Shown: positions 44,938 through 54,553, numbered from the stretch's first letter. The stretch: DNA of 64,000 nucleotides from Microbacterium sp. RU33B (GCF_900155915.1 NZ_FTPO01000001.1:558001-622000); one strand, 5' to 3'. Made by a program: numbers and translations. The notes: generated by a model not told the origin, from the sequence alone.

Positions 44938-46206
44938 ATGGACTCGACGCAGCTCGCGCTGCTCGCCCTGCTCGCGGGGGCGATCATCGGCGGGGCGATC
45001 GCCGTCATCGTGGCCCTGGCGCTGCGCTCCCGCGACCGGCAGCGCGCCGACGACTCCGCCATCGTCCCCGACGGCGTCCGCGATGTCCTCCACGGCCTGG
45101 ACGATCCCGCAGTCGTGGTCGACGCGTCGCTCACGATCGTGGCGGCCTCCACGGCGGCCGTTCCCTTCGGCATGGCCGAGGGGCAGGTCCTGCCGGGCGA
45201 TGAGCTGCGCACCCTGTCGCGCCGTGCGCGGGCCACCGAGTCGGGAAGCGCCTCGGAGACCCTGCGCCTGCAGCGCGGCGCCCCCCCGGCCGAGACGCGC
45301 CTCGTCGCGGTGCGGGCCACCCGCATCTCGCCCCGGCTGTCGCTTCTCGTGCTGCGCGACATCACCGAGAAGGAGCGCGTCGAGCAGATGCGTCGCGACT
45401 TCGTCGCGAACACGAGCCACGAGCTGAAGACGCCGGTCGGAGCCGTGAGCCTCCTCGCGGAGGCGATCGAGATGGCCGCCGACGATCCCGAGCAGGTGCG
45501 CAATTTCGCGTCCCGTCTCACCGGGGAGGCGAACAGGCTCTCGCTCCTCACCTCCCGCATCATGAACCTGTCCCGGCTGCAGGCCGCCGACGACATGACC
45601 GTCCTGCGCGACGTGTCGGTCGACGAAGTGGTGGCGTCGGCCCTCGACGCCCACAGCATCCAGGCCGCTCAGGCGGGCGTCGTGCTGCAGCGCGGCGGCG
45701 CGAAGGGACTGTACGTCCGCGGCGACGCGCAGGTGCTGAGCGAAGCCGTCGGCAACCTCGTGGCGAACGCCATCGCGTATTCGCCGCAGGGCTCGACGGT
45801 CGGGGTCGGCGTCAAATCCAGTGAGGGCGTCGTCGAGGTGGCGGTCACGGATCGCGGCATCGGCATCGCCGAAGGCGACCAGGAGCGCATCTTCGAGCGC
45901 TTCTACCGTGCCGATCAGGCCCGCTCGAGGCGAACGGGCGGAACCGGCCTCGGCCTCTCGATCGTCAAGCACGCCGTACAGCGTCACGGCGGCGAAGTGC
46001 GCCTGTGGTCGCGCCCCGGTCGGGGCTCCACCTTCACGATCCGCCTCCCTCGTACGGAGGCGCCGCCCGAAGACACCACGCGCAAGCGCGGGCGGAAGAA
46101 GTCCAAGCCGAAGGCCGCCGGCTCGGCGCCGAAGAAGAAGGCCGTCTCGTCCGCCACGACCGCGGCCCCCGCATCCCCTGCTCCCACGAACGGAGAAACC
46201 ACATGA
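44938..46206 (+). CDS. senX3: Sensor histidine kinase SenX3/PhoR-like
   Basis: A 422-residue kinase. The N-terminal hydrophobic region (about residues 5-30) seems to be one membrane helix or a hairpin. A PAS-like domain (about 50-140) follows, then the DHp helix with NTSHELKTPV (phosphorylated His). The ATPase has N-box NLVANAIAYS, G1 VTDRGIGIAE and G2 GGTGLGLSIVKH. The C-terminal tail (about 55 residues) is Lys/Ala/Pro-rich and unusual. TACTGT and GGAGG both precede the ATG. The stop overlaps the regX3 ATG. Confidence 0.94.
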   Translation: MDSTQLALLALLAGAIIGGAIAVIVALALRSRDRQRADDSAIVPDGVRDVLHGLDDPAVVVDASLTIVAASTAAVPFGMAEGQVLPGDELRTLSRRARATESGSASETLRLQRGAPPAETRLVAVRATRISPRLSLLVLRDITEKERVEQMRRDFVANTSHELKTPVGAVSLLAEAIEMAADDPEQVRNFASRLTGEANRLSLLTSRIMNLSRLQAADDMTVLRDVSVDEVVASALDAHSIQAAQAGVVLQRGGAKGLYVRGDAQVLSEAVGNLVANAIAYSPQGSTVGVGVKSSEGVVEVAVTDRGIGIAEGDQERIFERFYRADQARSRRTGGTGLGLSIVKHAVQRHGGEVRLWSRPGRGSTFTIRLPRTEAPPEDTTRKRGRKKSKPKAAGSAPKKKAVSSATTAAPASPAPTNGETT

Positions 46207-46886
46207 GCCGCGTGCTCCTGGTCGAGGACGAACCCGACCTCGCCGACCCCCTCGCCTACCTCCTGCGCCGCGAGGGGCACGACGTCGAGATCGCCGAAGA
46301 CGGTCCGGCCGCACTCGCCGCCTACCGCGAGCGCGGTGCCGACATCATCCTGCTCGATCTCATGCTCCCCGGGATGCCGGGCACCGAGGTGTGCCGCCAG
46401 ATCCGCACGACCTCGAACGTGCCGATCATCATGCTGACCGCCAAGGACTCCGAGGTCGACATCGTGGTGGGGCTCGAGCTCGGTGCCGACGACTACATGA
46501 CCAAGCCCTATTCGGCGCGGGAGCTCCTCGCCCGCATGCGCGCTGTGCTGCGCCGGTTCGCATCGGTCGACGCCGACCTCGATGACCGCATCCTCACGGG
46601 CGGTCGCGTCACGCTCGACATCGATCGGCACACGGTGGCGGTCGAAGGCGCCGAGATCAGCATGCCGCTGAAGGAGTTCGAGCTGCTCGAGGTCCTCATG
46701 CGCAACGCCGGACGGGTGCTGACCCGCGGTCAGCTCATCGATCGCGTCTGGGGCACGGACTACTTCGGCGACACCAAGACACTCGACGTGCACATCAAGC
46801 GCATCCGCTCCCGCATCGAGCGCAACCCGGGCGAGCCCGTGATGCTCGTGACCGTGCGCGGCCTCGGCTACCGCTTCGAGGGCTGA
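46203..46886 (+). CDS. regX3: OmpR-family response regulator RegX3
   Basis: A 227-residue regulator. The receiver has the acidic pair in LLVEDEPDL, the phospho-acceptor in IILLDLMLPG (about D52), LTAKDSE and TKPYSA. The winged helix (about 130-225) has MPLKEFELLEVLMRNAGRVLTR and VRGLGYRFEG. Overlap with senX3 (ATGA) and proximity to phoU and gpmA identify it as the phosphate-response regulator. It is the probable ligand of the GTTCACC boxes before pstS and ppk. Confidence 0.95.
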   Translation: MSRVLLVEDEPDLADPLAYLLRREGHDVEIAEDGPAALAAYRERGADIILLDLMLPGMPGTEVCRQIRTTSNVPIIMLTAKDSEVDIVVGLELGADDYMTKPYSARELLARMRAVLRRFASVDADLDDRILTGGRVTLDIDRHTVAVEGAEISMPLKEFELLEVLMRNAGRVLTRGQLIDRVWGTDYFGDTKTLDVHIKRIRSRIERNPGEPVMLVTVRGLGYRFEG

Positions 46887-46931
46887 GGCCGGGCCGAGGG
46901 CCGCGGCCGATCGCGGGCGTCAGCCTGCGCG

Positions 46932-47405
46932 TCAGGGAACGAGCGGCGCGAGGTAGGGCAGGGTGCCGTCGAGCACCGGCACCGCGGCGCGCACCGTCTC
47001 GCCGTCGCCGGACTGGAAGAACACGGGGATGTCGGCGCCCGGCATCGTGTCGATGCCTTCCACCAGGAGCGGGTCGGTGTCTTCGGTGCCGAGGCTGAGG
47101 ACGGTGTTCGCCGGCACGCGGACGGTCTTGGCGATCGCACCGTCGCCTTCGCCGAACTCGAGGCTCAGGGTGTGCGACTCCGACGTGGAGTTGATGATGG
47201 CCGCGACGAAGTTGCCGTCGGCACCGCTCTCGTCTGCGACGAGCATGGCGTTGCGCACCTGGAGCGGGCCGCTGTCGGGGATGTTGACACCGTCCGCCGG
47301 GGAGTAGGGGATCGTGGTCGCCTGCGGCGAGATCATCGAGCAGCCCGTCGCTCCGAGGAGAACGAGGGCGCCGAGGGCGATGGACGCGACGAGACGCGAT
47401 TTCAC
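46932..47405 (-). CDS. Secreted lipoprotein, LpqE-like
   Basis: A 157-residue lipoprotein. The lipobox GATGC lies near residue 22, followed by a beta-rich domain with an IINSTSESHTLSLEFGEG strand pair. It occupies the place of LpqE (Rv3584), which also precedes carD in M. tuberculosis. The molecular role is unknown; copper- or redox-related roles proposed for relatives are not shown by this sequence. It is transcribed divergently from carD. The ATG at 47405 follows AGGAGG-like sequence. Confidence 0.8.
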   Translation of the reverse strand: MKSRLVASIALGALVLLGATGCSMISPQATTIPYSPADGVNIPDSGPLQVRNAMLVADESGADGNFVAAIINSTSESHTLSLEFGEGDGAIAKTVRVPANTVLSLGTEDTDPLLVEGIDTMPGADIPVFFQSGDGETVRAAVPVLDGTLPYLAPLVP

Positions 47406-47551
47406 GAGTCCTCCTAGAACGGTGGCGGGTGACCTTCAGTCATTCTAAGGGGTCGGATGCCGCAGGGACGGCGCGTCCGTCGGGGGGAGGCGGCGAACCT
47501 TAGCGTATGCCGCCTGTGGTATCCTGGAGGTTGCCGAAAGGACATAACTGC

Positions 47552-48034
47552 ATGCTTTTTGAGGTTGGCGAGACCGTCGTCTATCCGCACCACGGGGCCG
47601 CGACGATCATCGAGGTCAAAGACCGGATCATCAGGGGCGAGACGAAGAAGTACCTGAAGCTCAACGTCACGCAGGGAGACCTCATCATCGAGGTCCCGGC
47701 AGAGAACGTCGATCTGGTGGGCGTTCGTGATGTGATCGGCAAGGAGGGCCTCGACAAGGTCTTCGAGGTTTTGCGCGCTCCCTTCACGGAGGAGCCCACG
47801 AACTGGTCGCGCCGTTACAAGGCGAACCTCGAGAAGCTCGCCTCGGGTGATGTCATCAAGGTCAGCGAGGTCGTCCGCGACCTCTGGCGCCGCGATCAGG
47901 ACCGCGGTCTGTCGGCCGGGGAGAAGCGCATGCTCGCCAAGGCGAAGCAGATCCTCATCTCCGAGCTCGCACTCGCCGAGAAGACCGACGAGGAGCGCGC
48001 CAGCGTCGTGCTCGAAGAGGTCCTCGCGAGCTAG
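47552..48034 (+). CDS. carD: RNA-polymerase-binding regulator CarD
   Basis: A 160-residue global regulator that binds the beta subunit and stabilises open complexes at rRNA and other promoters. The N-terminal RNAP-interaction domain starts [17 protein letters not shown]. The C-terminal helical domain contains [17 protein letters not shown] and the conserved Trp in [18 protein letters not shown] at 47552 with GAAAGGA is chosen over an upstream in-frame ATG. TATCCT at 47520-47525 is the probable -10 box. Confidence 0.97.
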   Translation: MLFEVGETVVYPHHGAATIIEVKDRIIRGETKKYLKLNVTQGDLIIEVPAENVDLVGVRDVIGKEGLDKVFEVLRAPFTEEPTNWSRRYKANLEKLASGDVIKVSEVVRDLWRRDQDRGLSAGEKRMLAKAKQILISELALAEKTDEERASVVLEEVLAS

Positions 48035-48043
48035 TCTCTGGCT

Positions 48044-49282
48044 GTGTCCCTCGACCCAGCTCCGCACCCGTCGTCCGTCGTTCCTTCGATTCCGCCGGTC
48101 CCGCGCGTCGCCGTGATCGTCGTCGCCGCGGGGTCGGGGAACAGGCTCGGCGCAGGTGCGCCCAAGGCCTTCGTCGGGCTCGACGAGCACACGATCCTGC
48201 GCCACGCGCTGCGAGGCGTGTTCGCCGCACCGTATGCGCAGGTGATCGTCGTGGTGCCCGCAGGGCGCGAGGGCGACGCCGAGACCGATGTGCTCGAGGC
48301 ATCCGGCGACCGTCGCGACCTCGCATCGGTCGTGACCGGTGGTCAGACGCGCCAGGCCTCGGTGGCGGCCGGAATCTCGGCCGTCTGGGCCGACGTCGAG
48401 ATCGTGCTCGTGCACGATGCAGCGCGAGCACTGGTGCCACCGGAGGTGTTCGAGCGGGTGATCGCGGCGGTGGATGCCGGTCGCGCCGGCGTCGTGCCGG
48501 TGCTGCCCGTCGTCGACACGCTCAAGCGCGTCGACGGCGACATCGTCGAGGCGGCGGTCGACCGATCGGTGCTCGCCGCCGCGCAGACGCCGCAGGGCTT
48601 CCGCCGTGACATCCTCGTCGAGGCCTACCGTGTCGCCGAGGAGGACTTCACCGATGACGCGGCGCTCGTGGCCGCCGCAGGCCACGCCGTCTTCACGGTG
48701 GAGGGCGACGCACACGGGTTCAAGATCACGACGCCGGCCGACCTGGATCGTGCGCGATCGCTCGTGACGGCCGTCGCGCCGGTGCGCAGCTCGCTCGACG
48801 CGGCTCCCGCGATCCCCAGGATCGGCATGGGCACCGACGTGCACGCGTTCGGCGGCGACGGGCAGCTGTGGCTCGCCGGGCTCGAATGGCCGGGGGAGCA
48901 GGCGCTGTCCGGGCACTCCGACGGCGACGCCGTCGCCCATGCGATCGTCGACGCGCTCCTGGCGGCGGCAGGGCTCGGCGACATCGGCACGCATTTCGGC
49001 ACGTCGCAGCCCGAGTACGCCGGCGCGCATGCCGAGGCCTTCCTCGCGCGCACGGTCGCGCTCCTCGCCGAGGCGGGATGGCGCGTGGGCAACGTCTCGG
49101 TGCAGGTGCAGGCGAACCGGCCCCGGTTCGCCGCCCGGCGGGCCGAGGCCGAGGCCGTGCTGTCGGCCGCGCTCGGCGGCGTCCCCGTGTCGGTGTCGGC
49201 GACGACGACCGACGGGCTGGGCTTCACGGGCCGAACGGAGGGTGTCGCGGCGTTCGCGGTGGCGCTCGTCACGATGATCTGA
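48044..49282 (+). CDS. ispDF: Bifunctional IspD-IspF (MEP isoprenoid pathway)
   Basis: A 412-residue fusion. IspD (about residues 20-235) has [31 protein letters not shown] and [13 protein letters not shown]. It makes CDP-methylerythritol. IspF (about 250-410) has [30 protein letters not shown] and [16 protein letters not shown]. It cyclises CDP-ME 2-phosphate. Separate genes are the rule in mycobacteria. TAGTCT ends 6 nt before the GTG at 48044. carD lies just upstream, as usual for actinobacteria. Confidence 0.96.
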   Translation: MSLDPAPHPSSVVPSIPPVPRVAVIVVAAGSGNRLGAGAPKAFVGLDEHTILRHALRGVFAAPYAQVIVVVPAGREGDAETDVLEASGDRRDLASVVTGGQTRQASVAAGISAVWADVEIVLVHDAARALVPPEVFERVIAAVDAGRAGVVPVLPVVDTLKRVDGDIVEAAVDRSVLAAAQTPQGFRRDILVEAYRVAEEDFTDDAALVAAAGHAVFTVEGDAHGFKITTPADLDRARSLVTAVAPVRSSLDAAPAIPRIGMGTDVHAFGGDGQLWLAGLEWPGEQALSGHSDGDAVAHAIVDALLAAAGLGDIGTHFGTSQPEYAGAHAEAFLARTVALLAEAGWRVGNVSVQVQANRPRFAARRAEAEAVLSAALGGVPVSVSATTTDGLGFTGRTEGVAAFAVALVTMI

Positions 49283-49304
49283 TCGATTCGGGCTGTCAAG
49301 CCCC

Positions 49305-49331
49305 TTGCCACATCCGTCACTTTGCTATACA
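49305..49331 (+). promoter_or_regulatory. Candidate promoter of the SipW-type surface cluster
   Basis: TTGCCA (49305-49310) and TATACA (49326-49331), spaced 15 bp, precede the GTG at 49361. The region is visibly AT-richer than its neighbours. I see no inverted repeat that would identify a regulator. Confidence 0.5.
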
Positions 49332-49360
49332 CGCGTGACAAGTCGTGCCAAGTTTAGTTC

Positions 49361-52216
49361 GTGTCTGGACGCGGGGCCGCTCCGGCGGGTTCGAGATCGA
49401 GGGTGATCCTGGGGATCATCCTCGTCGTCGTGCTCGCGATCGCCGGTCTCGTGGTGGCAGCGCCCGCGGTCGCCCCGGCGCGCGGCGCGGAGCCGCTCGG
49501 CATCAACTCCCTGAACTTCGGCGGACCGGATGCCGCGCCCGGTGACGGCGTCTGCGCCACCGCGGGCGCCACGCCCGTCTGCACGCTGCGCGCGGCACTC
49601 GAAGAGGCCAATGCGACCGTCGGGGGCAACGTGGTCGTCACCCTCGCGCCGGGCTTCGCGGGGGGCACGATCGCCGCGGACTGCACGACGGCGAACTGGA
49701 TGTCGACGACGACGCTCACGGAGGCATCCGGCGCGTACTACCTGATCACCGGCGCGAACATCACCCTCGATCTGCGGAATGCGCTGTCGGTCAGCTCGCC
49801 GGAATGCGCGGCCGCCGGACTGTACGTCAACGGCGCGAACGCGATCGTGCAGAACGTGACCGGTCTGTGGGCGGGGGAGTCCTCGATCGAGATCGGCGCC
49901 GGCGGGTCGGGTGCCACGATCGCGAACATCACGCTGCGGCAGGTCGCCAACTACAACACCGAGCGGGCGGTCGTCGTGCGTACGGGCGCGAACAACGTGA
50001 CGATCAGGGGATCGACGTTCGCGGGGTTCTTCACCGGCGTCGCATCGAACACCGGGGTGGTCGAGCTGTCGCCCAACGCGACGATCAGCAACCTGCGGAT
50101 CGTCGGCAACACCTTCACGAACGTGCTCGGCACGACGGCGTGCTCCACGACGAACGCGCAGGGCTGCCGGCGCAACGGCATCGCATCGGGTAACTCCACG
50201 ACGGTCAACGGACTGACGATCCTCGACAACACGTTCGAGAACATCGACACCACCACGCAGGCGGCGATCCGCTTCTACGCCTCGGCGGGCGTCACCCTCA
50301 ACAGCCTCTCGATCCAGGGCAACCGGTTCACGGGCACGACCGTCGCCTCGGGGAATTTCGAGGGGACGATCGTCAGTCTGCCCACCGACACCAATCTCGG
50401 CGGCACGCCGGCCGTCATCCGCTACAACACCTTCACGACCGCGGCCGCGCTGAGTGGTCCGATCGACCGCATGGCGATCTACTGGGACGGAGCGCGTACC
50501 GGTGGGAACAACACCCTGCTCAGCAATCTGACGATCTCCGACAACTACTTCGACGGGTTCGGCGACGGCACCAATACCGCGACGATGCGCATGTTCCAGA
50601 CGGGGCTGACGACGGTGGAGCGCAACACCTTCGGCCCGCGCAGCGACAGCTCTACTGTGGCCGCTTCCGGCACGGGGCCGGACACGCTCGTGAACAACTT
50701 CGACACCACGTCCAACCGCAAGATCAACACATTCGTCCCCGGGACGATCGGCGCACCGAACACGACGACCTGCACTGTGGCGGTGCCGCTGACCCGGGCG
50801 GCGGCGACGCGGCCCGTCACGCCCCTGAGGGTCGACGTGTACTACTCGGCGGGGACGACGTCGGAGGGCGCCGAGACGCTCCTCGGGTCGTTCTCGATCA
50901 CGGATGCGAACACGACGGTGACGGTTCCGTACACGGCAGCCGCGGGGCGCATCCGCGTGCAGACGCAGGGACGCGTGGGGACCGCCGGCACGCAGACCGA
51001 GTCGTCGCAGTACTCCCAGGTGTCGGCCGTCGCCAACTCCACGTGCGGACCGCGCGTCACCGTGAACCAGAAGGGGTCCCAGGCCGATCCCACCTCCGAG
51101 CGGATCGTCCGCTTCACGGTCACCACGTCGGAGGCGCTCTCCGCGGCGGGTGCCGGTTCGCTGCAGCCTGCCGACTTCTCGACCGCGGGCTCCACGGCGC
51201 CCGGAGCACAGGTGCTCGCCGTCACGAAGCTCAGCGAGACGCTGTTCGAGGTGACGGCGCGTGCCAGCGGGTCGGGAACGATCCAGCTCTCCCTCCCGGC
51301 GGGCGCGGTGACGGATGTCGCGGGCGCGGCATCCGTCGCCTCCACCTCGACCGACAACTCCGTGGCCTACGTCAATCCGCTCTCGGTCGCCCCGACGGCG
51401 GTCACGGTCTACGAAGGCGCGCCGGCGGTCCCGTACGCGGTCAGCCGCGCAGCATCCGTGTTCCCGACGGCGCCGCTCACGATCGCAGCCTCCGTGAGCG
51501 ATGTCTGGGCGACGGCTCCGGCCACGACGACGCTCAGCCCCGACCTCACCACGGTCGCCGTGCCGGTGACCTCCGGCGCGCTGGGTGGCGTGACACGCAC
51601 GGCGACGATCACCCAGACGGTCACCTCGACCGATCCGAACTTCAACGGGCTCCTCCTGTCGGCCGTGGCCGTCACCGCGATCCCCGCGGCGGTCCTCTCG
51701 CCGACGAGCGGGTCGACGGTCGGCGGCACCGCCGTGGGGGTGACGGTCGCGTACGTGCCCTCGGGGGCGTCGGTGACGGGCATCAGCTTCGGCGGCACGG
51801 CCGCGGTGTTCACCGGGACCGGCACGAATCTCGTCGCGACCTCACCGGCGCGCCCGTCGACGACGGGAGCGAACGAGCCCGTGGACGTCGTGCTCACGTA
51901 CTCGAACGGCACATCCGTCGTCCTCCCGGGCGCGTTCACCTACATCCCGGTATCTGCTCTGACGACGCTCAAGACGGCCTATGCCGACGCCGCCCGCACG
52001 CAGCCGCTGCCGAGCGGCGACGTCATCCTGGCCGGGACCCAGGTCTTCTGGGCGTACGAGGTGACGAACACCGGAGAGACCGCGCTCACCGACGTCACGG
52101 TCACCGATGCCGAGCTCCCGTCGGCGACATATCCCGGTGGGCTCGTGTGCGCGCTGCCCACGCTCGCTGCGGGCGCCTCGACCACGTGCACCGCGGATGC
52201 GGTGGTGTTCCCATGA
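49361..52216 (+). CDS. Large secreted parallel-beta-helix surface protein
   Basis: A 951-residue exported protein. A signal peptide (about residues 14-42) ends in APARGA-EP. At residue 74 the CTLRAALEEANA motif belongs to the CSLREA-type domain. A right-handed beta-helix follows (about 90-460), with repeated N-x-T-x-x-x-N-x-F rungs such as LRIVGNTFTN and LTILDNTFEN. Next come Ig-like strands, an IPT/TIG-type domain (about 780-865) and a DUF11-like end with a VTNTGETALTDVTVTD motif. No LPxTG or membrane anchor is seen. It is first in the SipW-type cluster. The GTG start lacks a clear ribosome site, so a slightly later start is possible. Confidence 0.82.
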   Translation: MSGRGAAPAGSRSRVILGIILVVVLAIAGLVVAAPAVAPARGAEPLGINSLNFGGPDAAPGDGVCATAGATPVCTLRAALEEANATVGGNVVVTLAPGFAGGTIAADCTTANWMSTTTLTEASGAYYLITGANITLDLRNALSVSSPECAAAGLYVNGANAIVQNVTGLWAGESSIEIGAGGSGATIANITLRQVANYNTERAVVVRTGANNVTIRGSTFAGFFTGVASNTGVVELSPNATISNLRIVGNTFTNVLGTTACSTTNAQGCRRNGIASGNSTTVNGLTILDNTFENIDTTTQAAIRFYASAGVTLNSLSIQGNRFTGTTVASGNFEGTIVSLPTDTNLGGTPAVIRYNTFTTAAALSGPIDRMAIYWDGARTGGNNTLLSNLTISDNYFDGFGDGTNTATMRMFQTGLTTVERNTFGPRSDSSTVAASGTGPDTLVNNFDTTSNRKINTFVPGTIGAPNTTTCTVAVPLTRAAATRPVTPLRVDVYYSAGTTSEGAETLLGSFSITDANTTVTVPYTAAAGRIRVQTQGRVGTAGTQTESSQYSQVSAVANSTCGPRVTVNQKGSQADPTSERIVRFTVTTSEALSAAGAGSLQPADFSTAGSTAPGAQVLAVTKLSETLFEVTARASGSGTIQLSLPAGAVTDVAGAASVASTSTDNSVAYVNPLSVAPTAVTVYEGAPAVPYAVSRAASVFPTAPLTIAASVSDVWATAPATTTLSPDLTTVAVPVTSGALGGVTRTATITQTVTSTDPNFNGLLLSAVAVTAIPAAVLSPTSGSTVGGTAVGVTVAYVPSGASVTGISFGGTAAVFTGTGTNLVATSPARPSTTGANEPVDVVLTYSNGTSVVLPGAFTYIPVSALTTLKTAYADAARTQPLPSGDVILAGTQVFWAYEVTNTGETALTDVTVTDAELPSATYPGGLVCALPTLAAGASTTCTADAVVFP

Positions 52217-52884
52217 GCGCGGCTGTTGCGCCGATCCGTCCCCGCCGGGGGCGGCGGTGGGGTGTCGCGCTCGCAGCGGTCTTCCTGATCGCCGTTCCCG
52301 CCGGCGTCGCGTACGCGTTCTGGAATGACGCGGCGGCACAGGCCGGGGGAGTCGTGGTGACGGGCGACCTGCGCCTCGAGTCCGATCCGAGCGCCGCGAG
52401 CGCCGTCAGCTGGGTGGAGACGACGCCGACGGTTCCGGTCGGAGACCGGCGATCGGGTGCCGACATCGCCTCCCTCGCGGAGTTCCGCGGGGTTCCCGGC
52501 GACTCCGTGGACGTGCGCTACGCCGTCGCCACGACGCTGGCGGGGGACAACATCGCCGCAGTGCTCACGGCCGACCTGGGCGCACCCGCGCCCGTGCTTC
52601 CCGCAGGGCTCACGATCACGGGGTATCGGGTGCTGGATGCCGCGGGGAGCCTGCTCGCTCCGACGTCGGGCTTCGCTGCGCTCGGGGAGGAGATCAGTCT
52701 CCCGTCGCTGACGAGCGCAGGCGATCAGCGCTACCTCGTGGCACTCCGCCTGGAGTGGACGGGCACCACCGGTGCTCTCGTCTACACCTCCACTCTCACC
52801 GGGCCTGATCCCGCGACCCTCATCACGATCCCGGTCGCCATCCGGCTCGACCAGGTCCGAGCGGGAGCGGGGTTCCAGCCGTGA
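52213..52884 (+). CDS. SipW-dependent-type signal-peptide protein 1
   Basis: A 223-residue exported protein. After an Arg-rich N-terminus, a hydrophobic helix (about residues 17-36) leads directly into AYAFWNDAAAQAGG and a VVTGDLRLE strand. This is the alternate signal-peptide layout of TasA/CalY-like proteins cleaved by SipW-type peptidases. The mature part is a beta-sandwich of about 185 residues with few charges. The ATG overlaps the previous stop by 4 bp. It probably forms or caps a surface fibre, but this is inferred from signal type and context only. Confidence 0.8.
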   Translation: MSAAVAPIRPRRGRRWGVALAAVFLIAVPAGVAYAFWNDAAAQAGGVVVTGDLRLESDPSAASAVSWVETTPTVPVGDRRSGADIASLAEFRGVPGDSVDVRYAVATTLAGDNIAAVLTADLGAPAPVLPAGLTITGYRVLDAAGSLLAPTSGFAALGEEISLPSLTSAGDQRYLVALRLEWTGTTGALVYTSTLTGPDPATLITIPVAIRLDQVRAGAGFQP

Positions 52885-53624
52885 CCGCCGCGTCCGCACC
52901 GACCTCACGCGACGGCCGGGCCCGCCGGGGTCGCGGCATCCTGCAGGCCGTCGCCGTGCTGTCCTGCGCGGCGCTCCTGGGGGCGACCGCAGCCGGCGGA
53001 GTCGCGTGGGCCCTGTGGTCGGACGCGCTCGTGAACCCGTCGCTCCAGGTGGCCGCCGACGCGAAGGTGGGCATCTCGTTCGGACGCGTGGGGGAAGCGC
53101 CGGCCTTCGCCACCGGTGCGTCCTCGGTGCTCGAAGAGACCGTGGGCCTGCAGGACGGACAGGACATGAGCACGCTGTCGAACATCTCGATCCCGCTCGC
53201 GGTCACGATGCGCGCCGACGGCAACGCGGGAATGACGTACAGCATCGACCTGCCGATCTTCCAGCCGGGAACGCTGTTCGACGTCTCGATCGTCCGCCTG
53301 TTCCCCCTCCCGACCGCGACGAGCGATGACGAGGCTCGACTCGCCTGCCGGCTGGATGCCGCACCGGCGACGCAGCCGCCCACGTCGGGGATCGTCGGCA
53401 TCGCGCCGGGGGTGGACGCCTCCGCTCCGGACGGCCGGGCCGTCGACTACTGGTGCTTGTCGATCTACTACCGCGACGGCGGTGGCTTCTACCTCAACAC
53501 CGGTGTGGCCTCCGCTCAGTCTCCGTCCGGTCCTGTCTCCGGGCAGTCGTCGTGGTTCGCGCTGGTCGTCGACCCCGGCACCTACACGCTCACGCACACC
53601 GTCACGCTCCCCGGAGGCCCCTGA
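52881..53624 (+). CDS. SipW-dependent-type signal-peptide protein 2
   Basis: A 247-residue exported protein. It starts with GTG at 52881, overlapping the previous stop (GTGA). The hydrophobic helix (about 20-42) ends GGVAWALWSDALV, and a KVGISF strand follows; this repeats the pattern of the preceding protein. The mature domain is beta-rich, with two cysteines (LACRLD and DYWCLSIYY) that may form a disulfide. The function is inferred from context, as a second subunit of the putative surface structure. Confidence 0.78.
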   Translation: MTAASAPTSRDGRARRGRGILQAVAVLSCAALLGATAAGGVAWALWSDALVNPSLQVAADAKVGISFGRVGEAPAFATGASSVLEETVGLQDGQDMSTLSNISIPLAVTMRADGNAGMTYSIDLPIFQPGTLFDVSIVRLFPLPTATSDDEARLACRLDAAPATQPPTSGIVGIAPGVDASAPDGRAVDYWCLSIYYRDGGGFYLNTGVASAQSPSGPVSGQSSWFALVVDPGTYTLTHTVTLPGGP

Positions 53625-53764
53625 TGGGCCTCCTCCGCTCCACCCCCGCAGACTTCGCGACGCCGCGGCGCCGCGAAGACCTGGCCGCTGGCCCGGCCCG
53701 GTCCACTCCCCAGAGCACGGCAGCGGCCGCGCTCCCCACCCCCACTGAAGGGACGGTCCTCCTC

Positions 53765-54508
53765 ATGAGCACCGAAGAACTCACCACGAAGGAACGGCGA
53801 CGCTCGCGTCGCGGGCTCGGCATCCTCGCCGGCGTCGGCGGCGGGCTGCTGCTGCTCGGCGGCACGACGTTCGCGCTGTGGAACGCCACCGCGGAGGTCG
53901 AGGGCGGAACGATCCAGACCGGAAACCTCGACGTCCAACCCGTGGGCGATCCGGCCTACTGGGACACCAGCGCCGACCGTTCGGATGCCGCGGGCACGAC
54001 GCTCGTCTCGGGTGTCGCCGCGCACGCGATTCCCGATCTCACGCTCTACTCGATCGTCCCCGGAGACACGCTCGAGGCGGAGTACGGATTCGCCGTCGCC
54101 CTGGACGGTGACAACCTCGTGGCATCCGTCGATCTGACCCTCGCCGGCGGCACGACGCCGCCCGACGGCGTCACGTTCACGGCACAGGCGTACTACCTCG
54201 ACGGCGCAGACTGGACCGCGGTCGGAACCGCGTCGCCGGTCACTCCGGGGGCGGCCACCTCGATCGCCCTCGGCCTCTTCCAGGCGGCCAATCAGGAGGC
54301 CGGCACCGTGGACGCGGGCGCCATCCCGGTCATCGAGCTCGTGGAGGTCCCGGCCGTGGGCGCGGTCGCGAACATCGCGATCGTCGTGGCGGCGACGTTC
54401 GACGAGACGATCGACGAGCGCACGTCGACGCTCGCCGAGGCGGCGCTGGGCGACGTGACGGTCGATCTCGTGCAGACCCGCGGACCGGGCGTCGGGAACT
54501 TCCCGTAA
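53765..54508 (+). CDS. SipW-dependent-type signal-peptide protein 3 (TasA-like cargo)
   Basis: A 247-residue exported protein. The alternate-type signal peptide is the clearest of the three. A KERRRSRRGLG basic stretch is followed by a Gly/Leu helix (about residues 20-38), then TTFALWNATAEVEGGTI and TGNLDV. The mature domain is a TasA-like beta-sandwich. I chose ATG at 53765 (GAAGGGA about 9 nt upstream). The in-frame ATG at 53624, which overlaps the previous stop, would add 47 residues. A hairpin follows the stop. This is the likeliest major subunit. Confidence 0.8.
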   Translation: MSTEELTTKERRRSRRGLGILAGVGGGLLLLGGTTFALWNATAEVEGGTIQTGNLDVQPVGDPAYWDTSADRSDAAGTTLVSGVAAHAIPDLTLYSIVPGDTLEAEYGFAVALDGDNLVASVDLTLAGGTTPPDGVTFTAQAYYLDGADWTAVGTASPVTPGAATSIALGLFQAANQEAGTVDAGAIPVIELVEVPAVGAVANIAIVVAATFDETIDERTSTLAEAALGDVTVDLVQTRGPGVGNFP

Positions 54509-54518
54509 ACCGCTGAGG

Positions 54519-54553
54519 GGGCGGGCGGTGACTGCCGGGCCCACCGCCCGCCC
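54519..54553 (+). terminator. Hairpin between the cargo genes and the signal peptidase gene
   Basis: Perfect 12-bp GC-only-rich stem (54519-54530/54542-54553) with an 11-nt loop, 10 nt after the cargo stop codon. No T-run follows, so it may attenuate rather than fully stop transcription into the peptidase gene. Confidence 0.6.

Noticed and set aside
47414..49030. 538-codon open frame antisense to carD and ispDF
   Set aside because: Both + strand genes are unmistakable, and the antisense product shows no domain.
49361..52216. Recently acquired foreign DNA based on composition
   Set aside because: The gene looks a little richer in A and T because it encodes many Asn and Thr residues, but third positions stay GC-rich and the window heptamer is present. 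No mobile-element marks flank it.
53624..53764. Earlier ATG (53624) as the start of the third SipW-type cargo protein
   Set aside because: It would put 47 Arg/Pro/Ala-rich residues before an otherwise standard basic signal-peptide start. The ATG at 53765 has a ribosome site. The longer form remains possible because 53624 overlaps the previous stop.
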